A stretch of DNA of 64,000 nt from a virus. The translations under genes and the position numbers were made by a program. Positions 57,623-64,000 of this stretch are shown in pieces. The notes beneath the pieces were generated by a model, which ran no database searches, was not told the DNA's origin, and saw only the letters and a program-made list of their open reading frames with translations. Location: positions 19,234 through 83,233 of the IMG/VR virus record IMGVR_UViG_3300031997_000620, one strand, 5' to 3'. Position 1 is the first letter of the stretch. Each line of letters starts with the position of its first letter.

Positions 57623-59877
57623 TACTTACCTTTTCCTGGCTGCTGCGGAGGAGGCTGTCCCGGCACCTGTCCGCCTTGGGCCTGTACCTCTTGAGCCTGC
57701 ATTTGCATCTGCTGCATCTGTCTAAACTCAATCATCATCTTGTACTTGTCCATCAATGCGTGGATCATCTGCTGTGAGTCGGGGCGCATATCCCACCAAC
57801 TGTCCTTCTTGGTTTCCTGTGTCAACAGTTCGAAGGCAACAAACGGATCATCCTCAGGCTGCGGGATTACGCGAGTAAAGTCGCCTGCCTTGATCCAAGT
57901 AATCATTCGGCGAACTCTTTCCACATCAAGACCCTGAGGTTGTAGCGAGTATTCAATGCCCAAACGGTCTAGAACTGCCTGTTGCAGCCCAAACGGTAGT
58001 TGCATTAGATTGCCTGCATACTGCAAGAATTCAATCGTCTTTGCTTCCCGAGCTTCCTTAGATAGAAGCGCCATTGAAGCCGTATCGATTCGAACTCCTA
58101 CGTTATCGCTAAGATCCTCACCAGAGAACTGGTGGATCGTCAAAGAACTCATCTTCTCACGAGCCAAAATCTTGATCCGCTCTAGATAGCGCGGGTCAAT
58201 ACGAACATTTCGGATAACTTCTTGAAGAAGTGCAGAGCCTTCTCTTTCCAGAGATTCATCCCACGCCTGTAGACACGCGGAGCGTGATGATAGTGCTTGC
58301 TTACGCAACATGTCCAAAGCCGCTGCCGAGTTAACACCTTGAGGGCGTTCGCCTCGTAGAACCTGCTCCGTACCAGCGATGAACTCCATTTCCTGAAGCT
58401 GCTGCTCTCTCTCGCGAAGCGCAGCTTCGGGATACGCCGGGGGGTGAATAACCTCCGGAGCCATGCCAGCCGTCTGTCTCGGGTCATATTCCCAGATTAG
58501 TCCCGGCTTCCCAGACCACAAATCCTTCTGCGGATGTGAGCCTTTAGGTGCAATCCAGGCGCTCATCGGAATAGTACGCCGCCACATAATCATAGTCGTA
58601 TCGATGGCATTTACGCGCTTTAGCTTAGGAAGGAGTTTAGAAACGAGGCTCCTGCCCCAGATAGAACCGGGCATCGGTTCCCAGCGGTACCTAACGTAAG
58701 GGTGCCAACGGTTGGGCCAACGCGGATCGTATGCGCGTGCGCCTCTGTCCATCGGTGAATCATAAAGAAGCTGGTTTCCTGCTGTAATGACTGTCCTACC
58801 CTTCGGCCAACGGTCACTCGGCTTGCGATCAAAAATTCGGACTACACAGTATCCGTCCCACTGTTCCGGAGAGCCAATATACAAAGACTGACCAGGGCCT
58901 TCAACCAAGGTAGTCAGGCGCTCCCACCACCAAAGCGGAAGACGTGTTACGTTTTCTGAGAATACCTTATCCAGATTTTCAAGGAACCACCCATTACTCT
59001 TCTTGAAAACGTTCTTTCGACGCTTGGCAGCAATCTCATACTTCGATTTCAAGCTATCAATCGGAGTGTAATATTCCCGCATGACCCAATCGATATCTTC
59101 CCAGTAGTGAGTATTGGGAACGTGAATCTCAAAGGGCGAGACGATTCTAGCGGAGACATCCCCATATTCAACCTGATCCTGCATCTTAGGCTCGCCTTTA
59201 GAATCCATCGACTGAACCTGACGAGCGACGGGCACTTTGATCGGAGCCCCTGAAACCGGATCTCTTACAAAGCTGTAAGGAGAAGTTTCTGTCTGCGGAA
59301 CGCTCATGTGCCGAGGAACTGAATCATCCCAAGCGATCTCCTTGAACGCGGTTCCACAATAGAGCATAAGGCGACAGATCTCTCTATTCTTCTCCGGCAT
59401 ATCCAAAGCTTCCCATAGATACTCTAGAGTTAGCTCAGACAGGTCGGCTGCCTTCTGATCGTTAAGACTATCGCTCTTTGCGGACACCCTAGGCATGGGT
59501 TTGTTCTCCGTAAAGAGAGCAATGTTGGTTTCAATGTATCTGCCTAGAAGATCGTTTACGGGACGCGGAACGTTATCAAGGGTATCTTGAACAACGGAAG
59601 CCTCAGACGAGTTACTATTGTAGTTGATGCGGCTAGAAAGAATATCGTCAATATATTGACGCCCAGCCCCAAACAAGATATTTTCAATCCACTGGATTGT
59701 GGCCGCCCACCGAGACGATGAACGGTTTGTGTCTACGAAATCCCCATATTCATTGATTGCCGTGGCAACCCGAGGATCGCCATGCGGGATTAAATCGATT
59801 CTACCTAGGTGCCCTTTGCGCCAAGTATTCGGCGACTTACCGTCATCGGAGGGCGTCTGCGGGGGTTGCTTTGCCAT
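57622..59877 (-). CDS. Portal protein
   Basis: The 751-residue protein has portal features: an N-terminal helical head (WIENILFGAGRQYIDDIL), the stem-wing stretch ARIVSPFEIHVPNTHYWEDI, a core with RYRWEPMPGSIWGRSLVSKL and LLPKLKRVNAIDT, and a long helical C-terminal barrel (LREREQQLQEMEFIAGTEQV), then Gln-rich end (MIEFRQMQQMQMQAQEVQ). Size and helical layout match P22-type portals (about 700 residues). Portals form the dodecameric ring of DNA entry. Upstream are two helical proteins that may be partners; terminase is not in the window. Confidence 0.78.
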   Translation of the reverse strand: MAKQPPQTPSDDGKSPNTWRKGHLGRIDLIPHGDPRVATAINEYGDFVDTNRSSSRWAATIQWIENILFGAGRQYIDDILSSRINYNSNSSEASVVQDTLDNVPRPVNDLLGRYIETNIALFTENKPMPRVSAKSDSLNDQKAADLSELTLEYLWEALDMPEKNREICRLMLYCGTAFKEIAWDDSVPRHMSVPQTETSPYSFVRDPVSGAPIKVPVARQVQSMDSKGEPKMQDQVEYGDVSARIVSPFEIHVPNTHYWEDIDWVMREYYTPIDSLKSKYEIAAKRRKNVFKKSNGWFLENLDKVFSENVTRLPLWWWERLTTLVEGPGQSLYIGSPEQWDGYCVVRIFDRKPSDRWPKGRTVITAGNQLLYDSPMDRGARAYDPRWPNRWHPYVRYRWEPMPGSIWGRSLVSKLLPKLKRVNAIDTTMIMWRRTIPMSAWIAPKGSHPQKDLWSGKPGLIWEYDPRQTAGMAPEVIHPPAYPEAALREREQQLQEMEFIAGTEQVLRGERPQGVNSAAALDMLRKQALSSRSACLQAWDESLEREGSALLQEVIRNVRIDPRYLERIKILAREKMSSLTIHQFSGEDLSDNVGVRIDTASMALLSKEAREAKTIEFLQYAGNLMQLPFGLQQAVLDRLGIEYSLQPQGLDVERVRRMITWIKAGDFTRVIPQPEDDPFVAFELLTQETKKDSWWDMRPDSQQMIHALMDKYKMMIEFRQMQQMQMQAQEVQAQGGQVPGQPPPQQPGKGK

Positions 59878-59882
59878 AAGTG

Positions 59883-60266
59883 CTAGCTCTCCGAGTTATT
59901 AGGGTGCAAGGGCTCTGACTCTAGTACAGCTTCCGAAGGAGGATTTTGTCTTTGTAGAAAGGACTCAAATTCCTCAAATGAGTTGAAGGTAGGTGCCTCA
60001 ATAGCCTCTAACCACTTCCTCTTAACTTCATACTCCAGCTCGCGCTTACGGTTTTCTTCTGGCGATACCTCTTTGAAGTTCGCCAAGGCTGCTTCATCAG
60101 CCTTCATTTCTCGATAAGCGTCCGGAGACTTAGAGGCCATGACAGCCTCCAAAAGCGACTTATTCTGTTTTTCCAACCTATCAATATGCTCTTTTAGCAT
60201 TTCAATCTGCATCTTATACGGCTCTACCATCAGCTCAAGGTCGGTTTTCCCCCCGAAAATACCCAT
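59883..60266 (-). CDS. Coiled-coil protein
   Basis: The 127-residue product has a coiled coil at 10-45 (YKMQIEMLKEHIDRLEKQNK) and charged helices afterwards (ENRKRELEYEVKRKWLEA). It overlaps the upstream gene by one base and lies five bases before the portal. Possible head-completion protein or portal accessory. Confidence 0.5.
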   Translation of the reverse strand: MGIFGGKTDLELMVEPYKMQIEMLKEHIDRLEKQNKSLLEAVMASKSPDAYREMKADEAALANFKEVSPEENRKRELEYEVKRKWLEAIEAPTFNSFEEFESFLQRQNPPSEAVLESEPLHPNNSES

Positions 60267-60580
60267 TACTCGTCATCCTTCCAAGTCTCTGAATCCGAGG
60301 TAAAGTCGCCACCATCAACGAGCGGATCATAGTCGTCTTTGACGAGGTTATAACCAGACTCATTGTTTACGCCCAGCCTACCGCCCGACCGACGGACTTC
60401 CTTTAGCTCAGCTTCAAGCTTCATCCGAATTTTATCATTAGACACGACCTTCTCAAAGAATGTGTAAAGACCTTGACGAGCAGACTCGTAGTCCTGCTCA
60501 GCATCGTCCTTATACTTTTGCCAACGTCGAATTGTCGAATTAGCCTCAGCCGAATAGTCTTCTTTGCCGTCTTTAGCCAT
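60266..60580 (-). CDS. Acidic helical protein
   Basis: The 104-residue product is acidic and helical (NSTIRRWQKYKDDAEQDYES, KLEAELKEVRRSGGRLG), ending in a very acidic tail (DFTSDSETWKDDE). Starts 33 bases after a late promoter motif. No known domain; small terminase subunits and head proteins can look similar, but no HTH is evident. Confidence 0.5.
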   Translation of the reverse strand: MAKDGKEDYSAEANSTIRRWQKYKDDAEQDYESARQGLYTFFEKVVSNDKIRMKLEAELKEVRRSGGRLGVNNESGYNLVKDDYDPLVDGGDFTSDSETWKDDE

Positions 60581-60612
60581 TTTTCTCTCCCTCTCCTTTT
60601 AAATAATACAGT

Positions 60613-60626
60613 CCTATTAAATTATC
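60613..60626 (-). promoter_or_regulatory. Late promoter motif copy for portal unit
   Basis: Minus strand GATAATTTAATAGG, 33 bases ahead of the gene starting at 60580. It precedes the portal transcript and shares its ATAGTGATAATTTAATAGGA context with the copy at 54573. Confidence 0.65.
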
Positions 60627-60659
60627 ACTATTTTAGAATGTTTAGTTTAATCTAAACTT

Positions 60660-60833
60660 TTATCCAACCGGATACCCTATCGTCCCAGCCGCGACTCCTT
60701 GTGTCATTGTGGTCGTAATTATAGGTACAGAAAATGTTCTGCCCGCACCATTAGCAACATTCCCAGCTAAACTAATAATAACTTCAGAACCTAAACTATT
60801 TACACTAAAAAATTCCGGAGCCTGAATAGCCAT
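60660..60833 (-). CDS. Small beta-rich protein, 57 residues
   Basis: ATG 60833 is eight bases after GGGAG. The frame gives MAIQAPEFFSVNSLGSEV, then strand-like segments (RTFSVPIITTTMTQGV) to TAA 60660-60662. Not a likely chance frame because the next-upstream gene ends seven bases before. Probably a small virion or fibre-associated protein. Confidence 0.6.
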   Translation of the reverse strand: MAIQAPEFFSVNSLGSEVIISLAGNVANGAGRTFSVPIITTTMTQGVAAGTIGYPVG

Positions 60834-60839
60834 ATTAAA

Positions 60840-61736
60840 TTACTCCCATAATGTGGTCATACCCCATAGTGATGGGGTTACTGTATCAACACCAGTGCCT
60901 AAACCTCTACCAAAACTCATATATGTACGAGATGCCCCTCCAAGAATTGTAGCAGAAAATGTTGAAAAATCTGAAATTTCAGAGATCAAAACTCCCCCTA
61001 TTCCAAGAAGAGGCATCATAGCAGGAAAATGCCCCCAACCTAAATACATCTGAGGAACTGTAGCAATCGACGTAGCTGTTTCACCATGAGGAACAAAAAC
61101 AGGAGGAACTGTAGCAACGAGATTATAAGCATGAGCTGCCGTATACCCTACAGTCTGGATTCCGACTACAGTAGTTACAATGGATGTTCCACAATGATAA
61201 GTTATATGTATGCCTTCACCATTAAAAACTCCAGTACTGTTTGATGTTCTTTGAATAATAAAACCCATATATCCAAGTCCTGCGGAAGCAACCCCATACC
61301 ATCCAACAAAGGAAATAAACCCTTCGGCTACACAGAGGTATGAAGTATAGTTAATGGTATCACTTACTAACGCACCATTCCCACAAGAAGTATGAATAGC
61401 TGTAACTACACCTGTCAAAGTTCCAGCCCCATTCGTACTAGTACCTGTAGTTACTCTAAACCAAGGTCTAGTAGCATTGGGGCCAGTGCCATAATCTAGC
61501 CTAATATAGAGAGGAGCAGTTCCAGAAAGAGAGTCATTTAAAAACCATATTTCATACCCAATTGATGTAGAAAGAGTTGCACTATAGGCTACTGTAGCCC
61601 AATCAATTTGACCAGTATCAGCCGTCTGTTGAATTGTGCCAATAGCAGCAAGCTTATCATGAATTAGTGAACCCCACGCTCGAAATGATGCGGTATCAGC
61701 GTGTTTTAGGGGGGCGGACCAAGTAGCTGTAGCCAT
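60840..61736 (-). CDS. Fibre-type beta-rich protein
   Basis: The 298-residue product begins MATATWSAPLKHADTASFRA and is beta-rich (ILGGASRTYMSFGRGLGT, HAYNLVATVPPVFVPHGET). Glycine, threonine and aromatic residues are common. Similar to virion proteins of tail fibre or appendage type. No catalytic motif. Confidence 0.55.
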   Translation of the reverse strand: MATATWSAPLKHADTASFRAWGSLIHDKLAAIGTIQQTADTGQIDWATVAYSATLSTSIGYEIWFLNDSLSGTAPLYIRLDYGTGPNATRPWFRVTTGTSTNGAGTLTGVVTAIHTSCGNGALVSDTINYTSYLCVAEGFISFVGWYGVASAGLGYMGFIIQRTSNSTGVFNGEGIHITYHCGTSIVTTVVGIQTVGYTAAHAYNLVATVPPVFVPHGETATSIATVPQMYLGWGHFPAMMPLLGIGGVLISEISDFSTFSATILGGASRTYMSFGRGLGTGVDTVTPSLWGMTTLWE

Positions 61737-61746
61737 AATATCTTCC

Positions 61747-63039
61747 TTATGTTTTTTCTAAAGTTAAAGTACAAGTTACTAACGTGAAGGTATCGGATGA
61801 AAAAAGATTAAAAGTAATAACAGAATTAGCAGGAACAGCTTTACTCCATCCAACTAAAGCCTGAGAGCTATATTTGATACCACTAGTAATAGTTGGAGGA
61901 TCAGATGCCACAATCTTATCCGCTACGGTAGGCGGAAAATTATTATATGAATCTACCCAGATATCCACAAAGCAGTTTCCCGGTCCTCCTTCAGTAAGAA
62001 TTTGTACACCAGTAATAGTCATTGCTTCAGGGACATAAGCATGTATTAATCCAGCAGCAGTAGCAGACACAGGACTTCCTACCCAAGTAGCACCTTTTTG
62101 TATCTTAGGATTAGATATAATAGCTTCTTTAAAGTTTAATACAGGATTACCACTAGAATCCGGAGTTAGATAAAAAGAAGATCTATTAAAGTGAATGTTA
62201 TCATCAGTAAATAGTTTAACCCCATCTGTAAATACGATAGCTGCTGAAGACCCAGGAGGCCCAGGAGGCCCTGTAGCACCAGTAGCACCTTTAAAGTTTA
62301 CTATAGGATTACCACTTGACTTAGCCGGAGTTAAATAGAAAGAATCTCTATTAAAATGAAGGCTATCATCAGTAAATAGTTTAACCCCATCTGTAAAAGT
62401 AACGCTGCTGATACCTGTGCTGCTAGTATTTAATGAGTTAACTACAGGCTGACCAGAAGATCCTCTACTTAGATAAAAGCCTGCATCACTAAAGCTAAGA
62501 CGAGTAATATTTAGGTATTCGTTAACTGCATCATCTGTAGCTAAAGGAGAGCCAGTCCCACTAGATGCTGAACTTAACAAATTAACAATAGGATAACCAT
62601 GCGAATCAGACGTAATATAAAAGTTAGTCCGATCGAAAATTAAGGTATCTGATTGGATATCTGGAGTATTATTAGTGGTTGTTACTCTTATACTTGATGG
62701 AATATAGAAATTAGTGATAGAAAGATCTTCACCCATAGCCAGCGCAGTTTGCCAGAAAGGCTCCTGTTCTGTGCCTGTATTAGCTTGAAGTTTCCATTGA
62801 TTATCTGTATCTGAAATTGTTCTAAAGCGGTTATGCTTAGTTCTATCTCCGTACTCCCAACCGCGAAGTCTACTCTCTTTGGGTCCATCCGGATCTTTAT
62901 CATAGGTAGCTGAGTAACGAACAATGGGGTGAAGAGCCTCTGTGTCTTGACGGATTTCTCCTAACTGGGCAGAAAACCGTTTACCAAAAAGAGGCCACGG
63001 CGCGTAAAATCCATAATGTGAATCGCTGTCATGCGCCAT
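61747..63039 (-). CDS. Tail fibre protein with repeat modules and collagen-like stretch
   Basis: The 430-residue product has about four related modules of 30-40 residues: variants of LxFxRxxFYLTxxSSGxPxVN, two of them (residues about 200-310) very similar: FTDGVKLFTDDSLHFNR and FTDGVKLFTDDNIHFNR. A short collagen-like run GATGATGPPGPPG joins the last two. The C-terminus is a beta-sandwich-like part. Such modules form elongated fibre shafts. ATG 63039 overlaps the upstream stop as TAATG. Confidence 0.7.
   Translation of the reverse strand: MAHDSDSHYGFYAPWPLFGKRFSAQLGEIRQDTEALHPIVRYSATYDKDPDGPKESRLRGWEYGDRTKHNRFRTISDTDNQWKLQANTGTEQEPFWQTALAMGEDLSITNFYIPSSIRVTTTNNTPDIQSDTLIFDRTNFYITSDSHGYPIVNLLSSASSGTGSPLATDDAVNEYLNITRLSFSDAGFYLSRGSSGQPVVNSLNTSSTGISSVTFTDGVKLFTDDSLHFNRDSFYLTPAKSSGNPIVNFKGATGATGPPGPPGSSAAIVFTDGVKLFTDDNIHFNRSSFYLTPDSSGNPVLNFKEAIISNPKIQKGATWVGSPVSATAAGLIHAYVPEAMTITGVQILTEGGPGNCFVDIWVDSYNNFPPTVADKIVASDPPTITSGIKYSSQALVGWSKAVPANSVITFNLFSSDTFTLVTCTLTLEKT
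62129..62397 (-). repeat. Direct repeat inside fibre gene
   Basis: Two copies of about 105 bases at 62129-62232 and 62291-62397 encode the FTDGVKLFTDD fibre modules; they share long identical runs (for example AGTAAATAGTTTAACCCCAT on the plus strand). Recent duplication or recombination between modules is likely. Confidence 0.6.
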
Positions 63040-63539
63040 TATGCTTGCTCACCACCAGGGTACCAACCCCCTGACGTTACATAAAACCCATCAATCCACC
63101 CTGCGACTGCTGTAGGAAGACCAAGTATCCATCCTCCAACTGACGCATAGAACCCATCAAGCCAGCCTTGTGAGAGAGGGGGATAAAACTCTCCAACCCA
63201 GTTACCCGGAGCAGGGTAGAAGCCGTAATCGCGAAGCCACCCTCCCAAGACAGCATAAAACCCATCAAGCCAACCACCTGTAACCGCATAAAATCCACTA
63301 ATCCAACTACCAGAGTCAGCATAAAAGCTGTGATCTTGTACCCAATCTGTATTGAAGTTGACGCTTTGAATCTGCCAGTGTATTTGACCATGCTGGATTA
63401 ATGTCGGTAAAAGAGAAAGATTCTCAGGATAAATATTCAGGTCTTCAACAGCAGCCGTCTCTTCATGAATAGTTACTTCTGATTTCGGAACCTGCCAGGC
63501 ATTGTGGTTCCGAGGAGTGCTTTCACTCGTCCACGACAG
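63039..63539 (-). CDS. Tryptophan-repeat protein with probable CUG start
   Basis: The frame is open from the TAA at 63543-63545 to the stop at 63039, but it has no ATG, GTG or TTG before a TTG at 63248. CTG 63537-63539 has AGGAAG seven bases ahead. The 166-residue product has an ordinary N-terminal half (ESTPRNHNAWQVPKSEV, LSLLPTLIQHGQIHWQI), then about eight units of the type W-[ILV]-x-G-F-Y-x-x-x-G-G (WISGFYAVTGG, WLDGFYAVLGG and so on). The stop overlaps the fibre gene's ATG as TAATG, as at other junctions here. Read-through of the upstream TAA is the main alternative. Likely fibre-associated. Confidence 0.6.
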   Translation of the reverse strand: MSWTSESTPRNHNAWQVPKSEVTIHEETAAVEDLNIYPENLSLLPTLIQHGQIHWQIQSVNFNTDWVQDHSFYADSGSWISGFYAVTGGWLDGFYAVLGGWLRDYGFYPAPGNWVGEFYPPLSQGWLDGFYASVGGWILGLPTAVAGWIDGFYVTSGGWYPGGEQA

Positions 63540-63542
63540 TTT

Positions 63543-63860
63543 TTAACTTCCTGCGTGACTATGAAAAACAGTGCATGTTGCTCCCACAGGAGTTGTTACT
63601 TGAAGCCCTGCATCTGCAATCCAAATTTGGGGCATAAAAAACGAATTTCTTGCTGGTACAGCGATAGTAAACAAGACTGTAGAAGTACCTGCCTGTTCAA
63701 ACGTAAAAGTAATGTTTGTACCACCAGCGTTTTCACATAAAATTCCGTGAACAACGATGGCTCTTCCAACCGTAGTACCACCCACAGTCTCAGGTGCAAT
63801 TATTACGTCTGTTTGACCGGCTATTACCCGGGTTGTTCTAGAAGCGAGACCTATCTGCAT
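63543..63860 (-). CDS. Small beta-rich virion protein
   Basis: The 105-residue product starts MQIGLASRTTRVIAGQTDVI and is beta-rich with many Thr, Val and Gly; it ends FHSHAGS. No cysteine-rich or enzymatic motif. It is in the same frame as the tryptophan-repeat region and separated from it by a single TAA. Probably a fibre or capsid accessory. Confidence 0.55.
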   Translation of the reverse strand: MQIGLASRTTRVIAGQTDVIIAPETVGGTTVGRAIVVHGILCENAGGTNITFTFEQAGTSTVLFTIAVPARNSFFMPQIWIADAGLQVTTPVGATCTVFHSHAGS

Positions 63861-63885
63861 TTTACTCTCCTAATTTTTCTAAGTG

Positions 63886-64000
63886 TTATACTCCAGACTG
63901 GCTGCGGCACACAGTAACATGTCCACCGTTTGGTGCTGTAACTACCAAACCTTTATCAGCAAGCCAGTCTACTGGCATATTAAAAAATCTTCCGGCTCCA
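63886..64000 (-). CDS. Partial CDS at window end
   Basis: The minus-strand frame is open from the window edge to TAA 63886-63888. The visible 37 residues include RFFNMPVDWLADKGLVV, then APNGGHVTVCRSQSG. The 5' end is outside the window. Too short to identify; a small virion protein is likely from the neighbours. Confidence 0.5.
   Translation of the reverse strand, partial: GAGRFFNMPVDWLADKGLVVTAPNGGHVTVCRSQSGV

Noticed and set aside
63077-63391. Minus-strand 104-codon frame overlapping the tryptophan-repeat gene
   Set aside because: It is the shifted reading of the same repeat, lacks the TAATG link with the fibre gene and gives a low-sense hydrophobic product.
1-64000. tRNA genes, CRISPR arrays, insertion sequences
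   Set aside because: No cloverleaf, spaced repeat array or transposase with terminal repeats was seen by eye; a tRNA scan could not be run.

Overview
The window is part of a tailed double-stranded DNA bacteriophage genome (Caudoviricetes). Genes are packed end to end, often with 1-20 base overlaps of the TAATG or ATGA type. There is a portal, an HK97-like major capsid protein next to a scaffold-like protein, a GH108-type endolysin and a full T4-style recombination set. No rRNA, tRNA, CRISPR array or insertion sequence was seen. The host cannot be read from the sequence. A lipoprotein signal and a GH108 lysin suggest a Gram-negative host (inference). I saw no tape measure, sheath or tail-tube gene. 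A nozzle-like tail protein and a very large protein with a glycine-zipper suit a short-tailed phage, but the window is incomplete: terminase, DNA polymerase and helicase are not here.

Plus strand, 1-20514 (probably early/middle genes): a MazG-like fragment, a UvsY-like protein, a gp32-like ssDNA-binding protein, a RecA/UvsX recombinase, gp47-like nuclease and gp46-like ATPase make a recombination-replication module. A ClpP-like protease, a PD-(D/E)XK-type nuclease, a calcineurin-like phosphoesterase, a class II ribonucleotide reductase and ThyX follow. Between the reductase and thyX lies a GC-rich block of small related genes (about 11780-12856) that looks imported. The strand ends with four glycosyltransferase genes, one a 1054-residue three-domain fusion, with a peptide deformylase inside the cluster.

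Minus strand, 20524-64000 (late genes, transcribed right to left): partial and small tail-associated proteins, a tail fibre with collagen-like repeats, the portal, a run of small virion or unknown proteins (including a DUF1937-like protein beside a receiver-like protein), tail proteins, a ten-gene sugar-modification island (41460-49072), a lipoprotein, scaffold, capsid and decoration-type proteins, the endolysin, a tail nozzle-like protein, three FN3-like proteins and three large internal-virion-type proteins.

A 14-base motif, GATAATTWAATAGR on the minus strand, recurs seven times, six times in gaps ahead of late transcription units, with some weaker variants; it is probably the late promoter. 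Strong hairpin terminators lie next to several copies, so the capsid, scaffold and lipoprotein genes are each in separately insulated units. The sugar island runs between two motif copies, as if it were a cassette. Other points of note are a tryptophan-repeat protein (63039-63539) with no AUG, GUG or UUG near its start, and several genes under 60 codons described here by direct translation.
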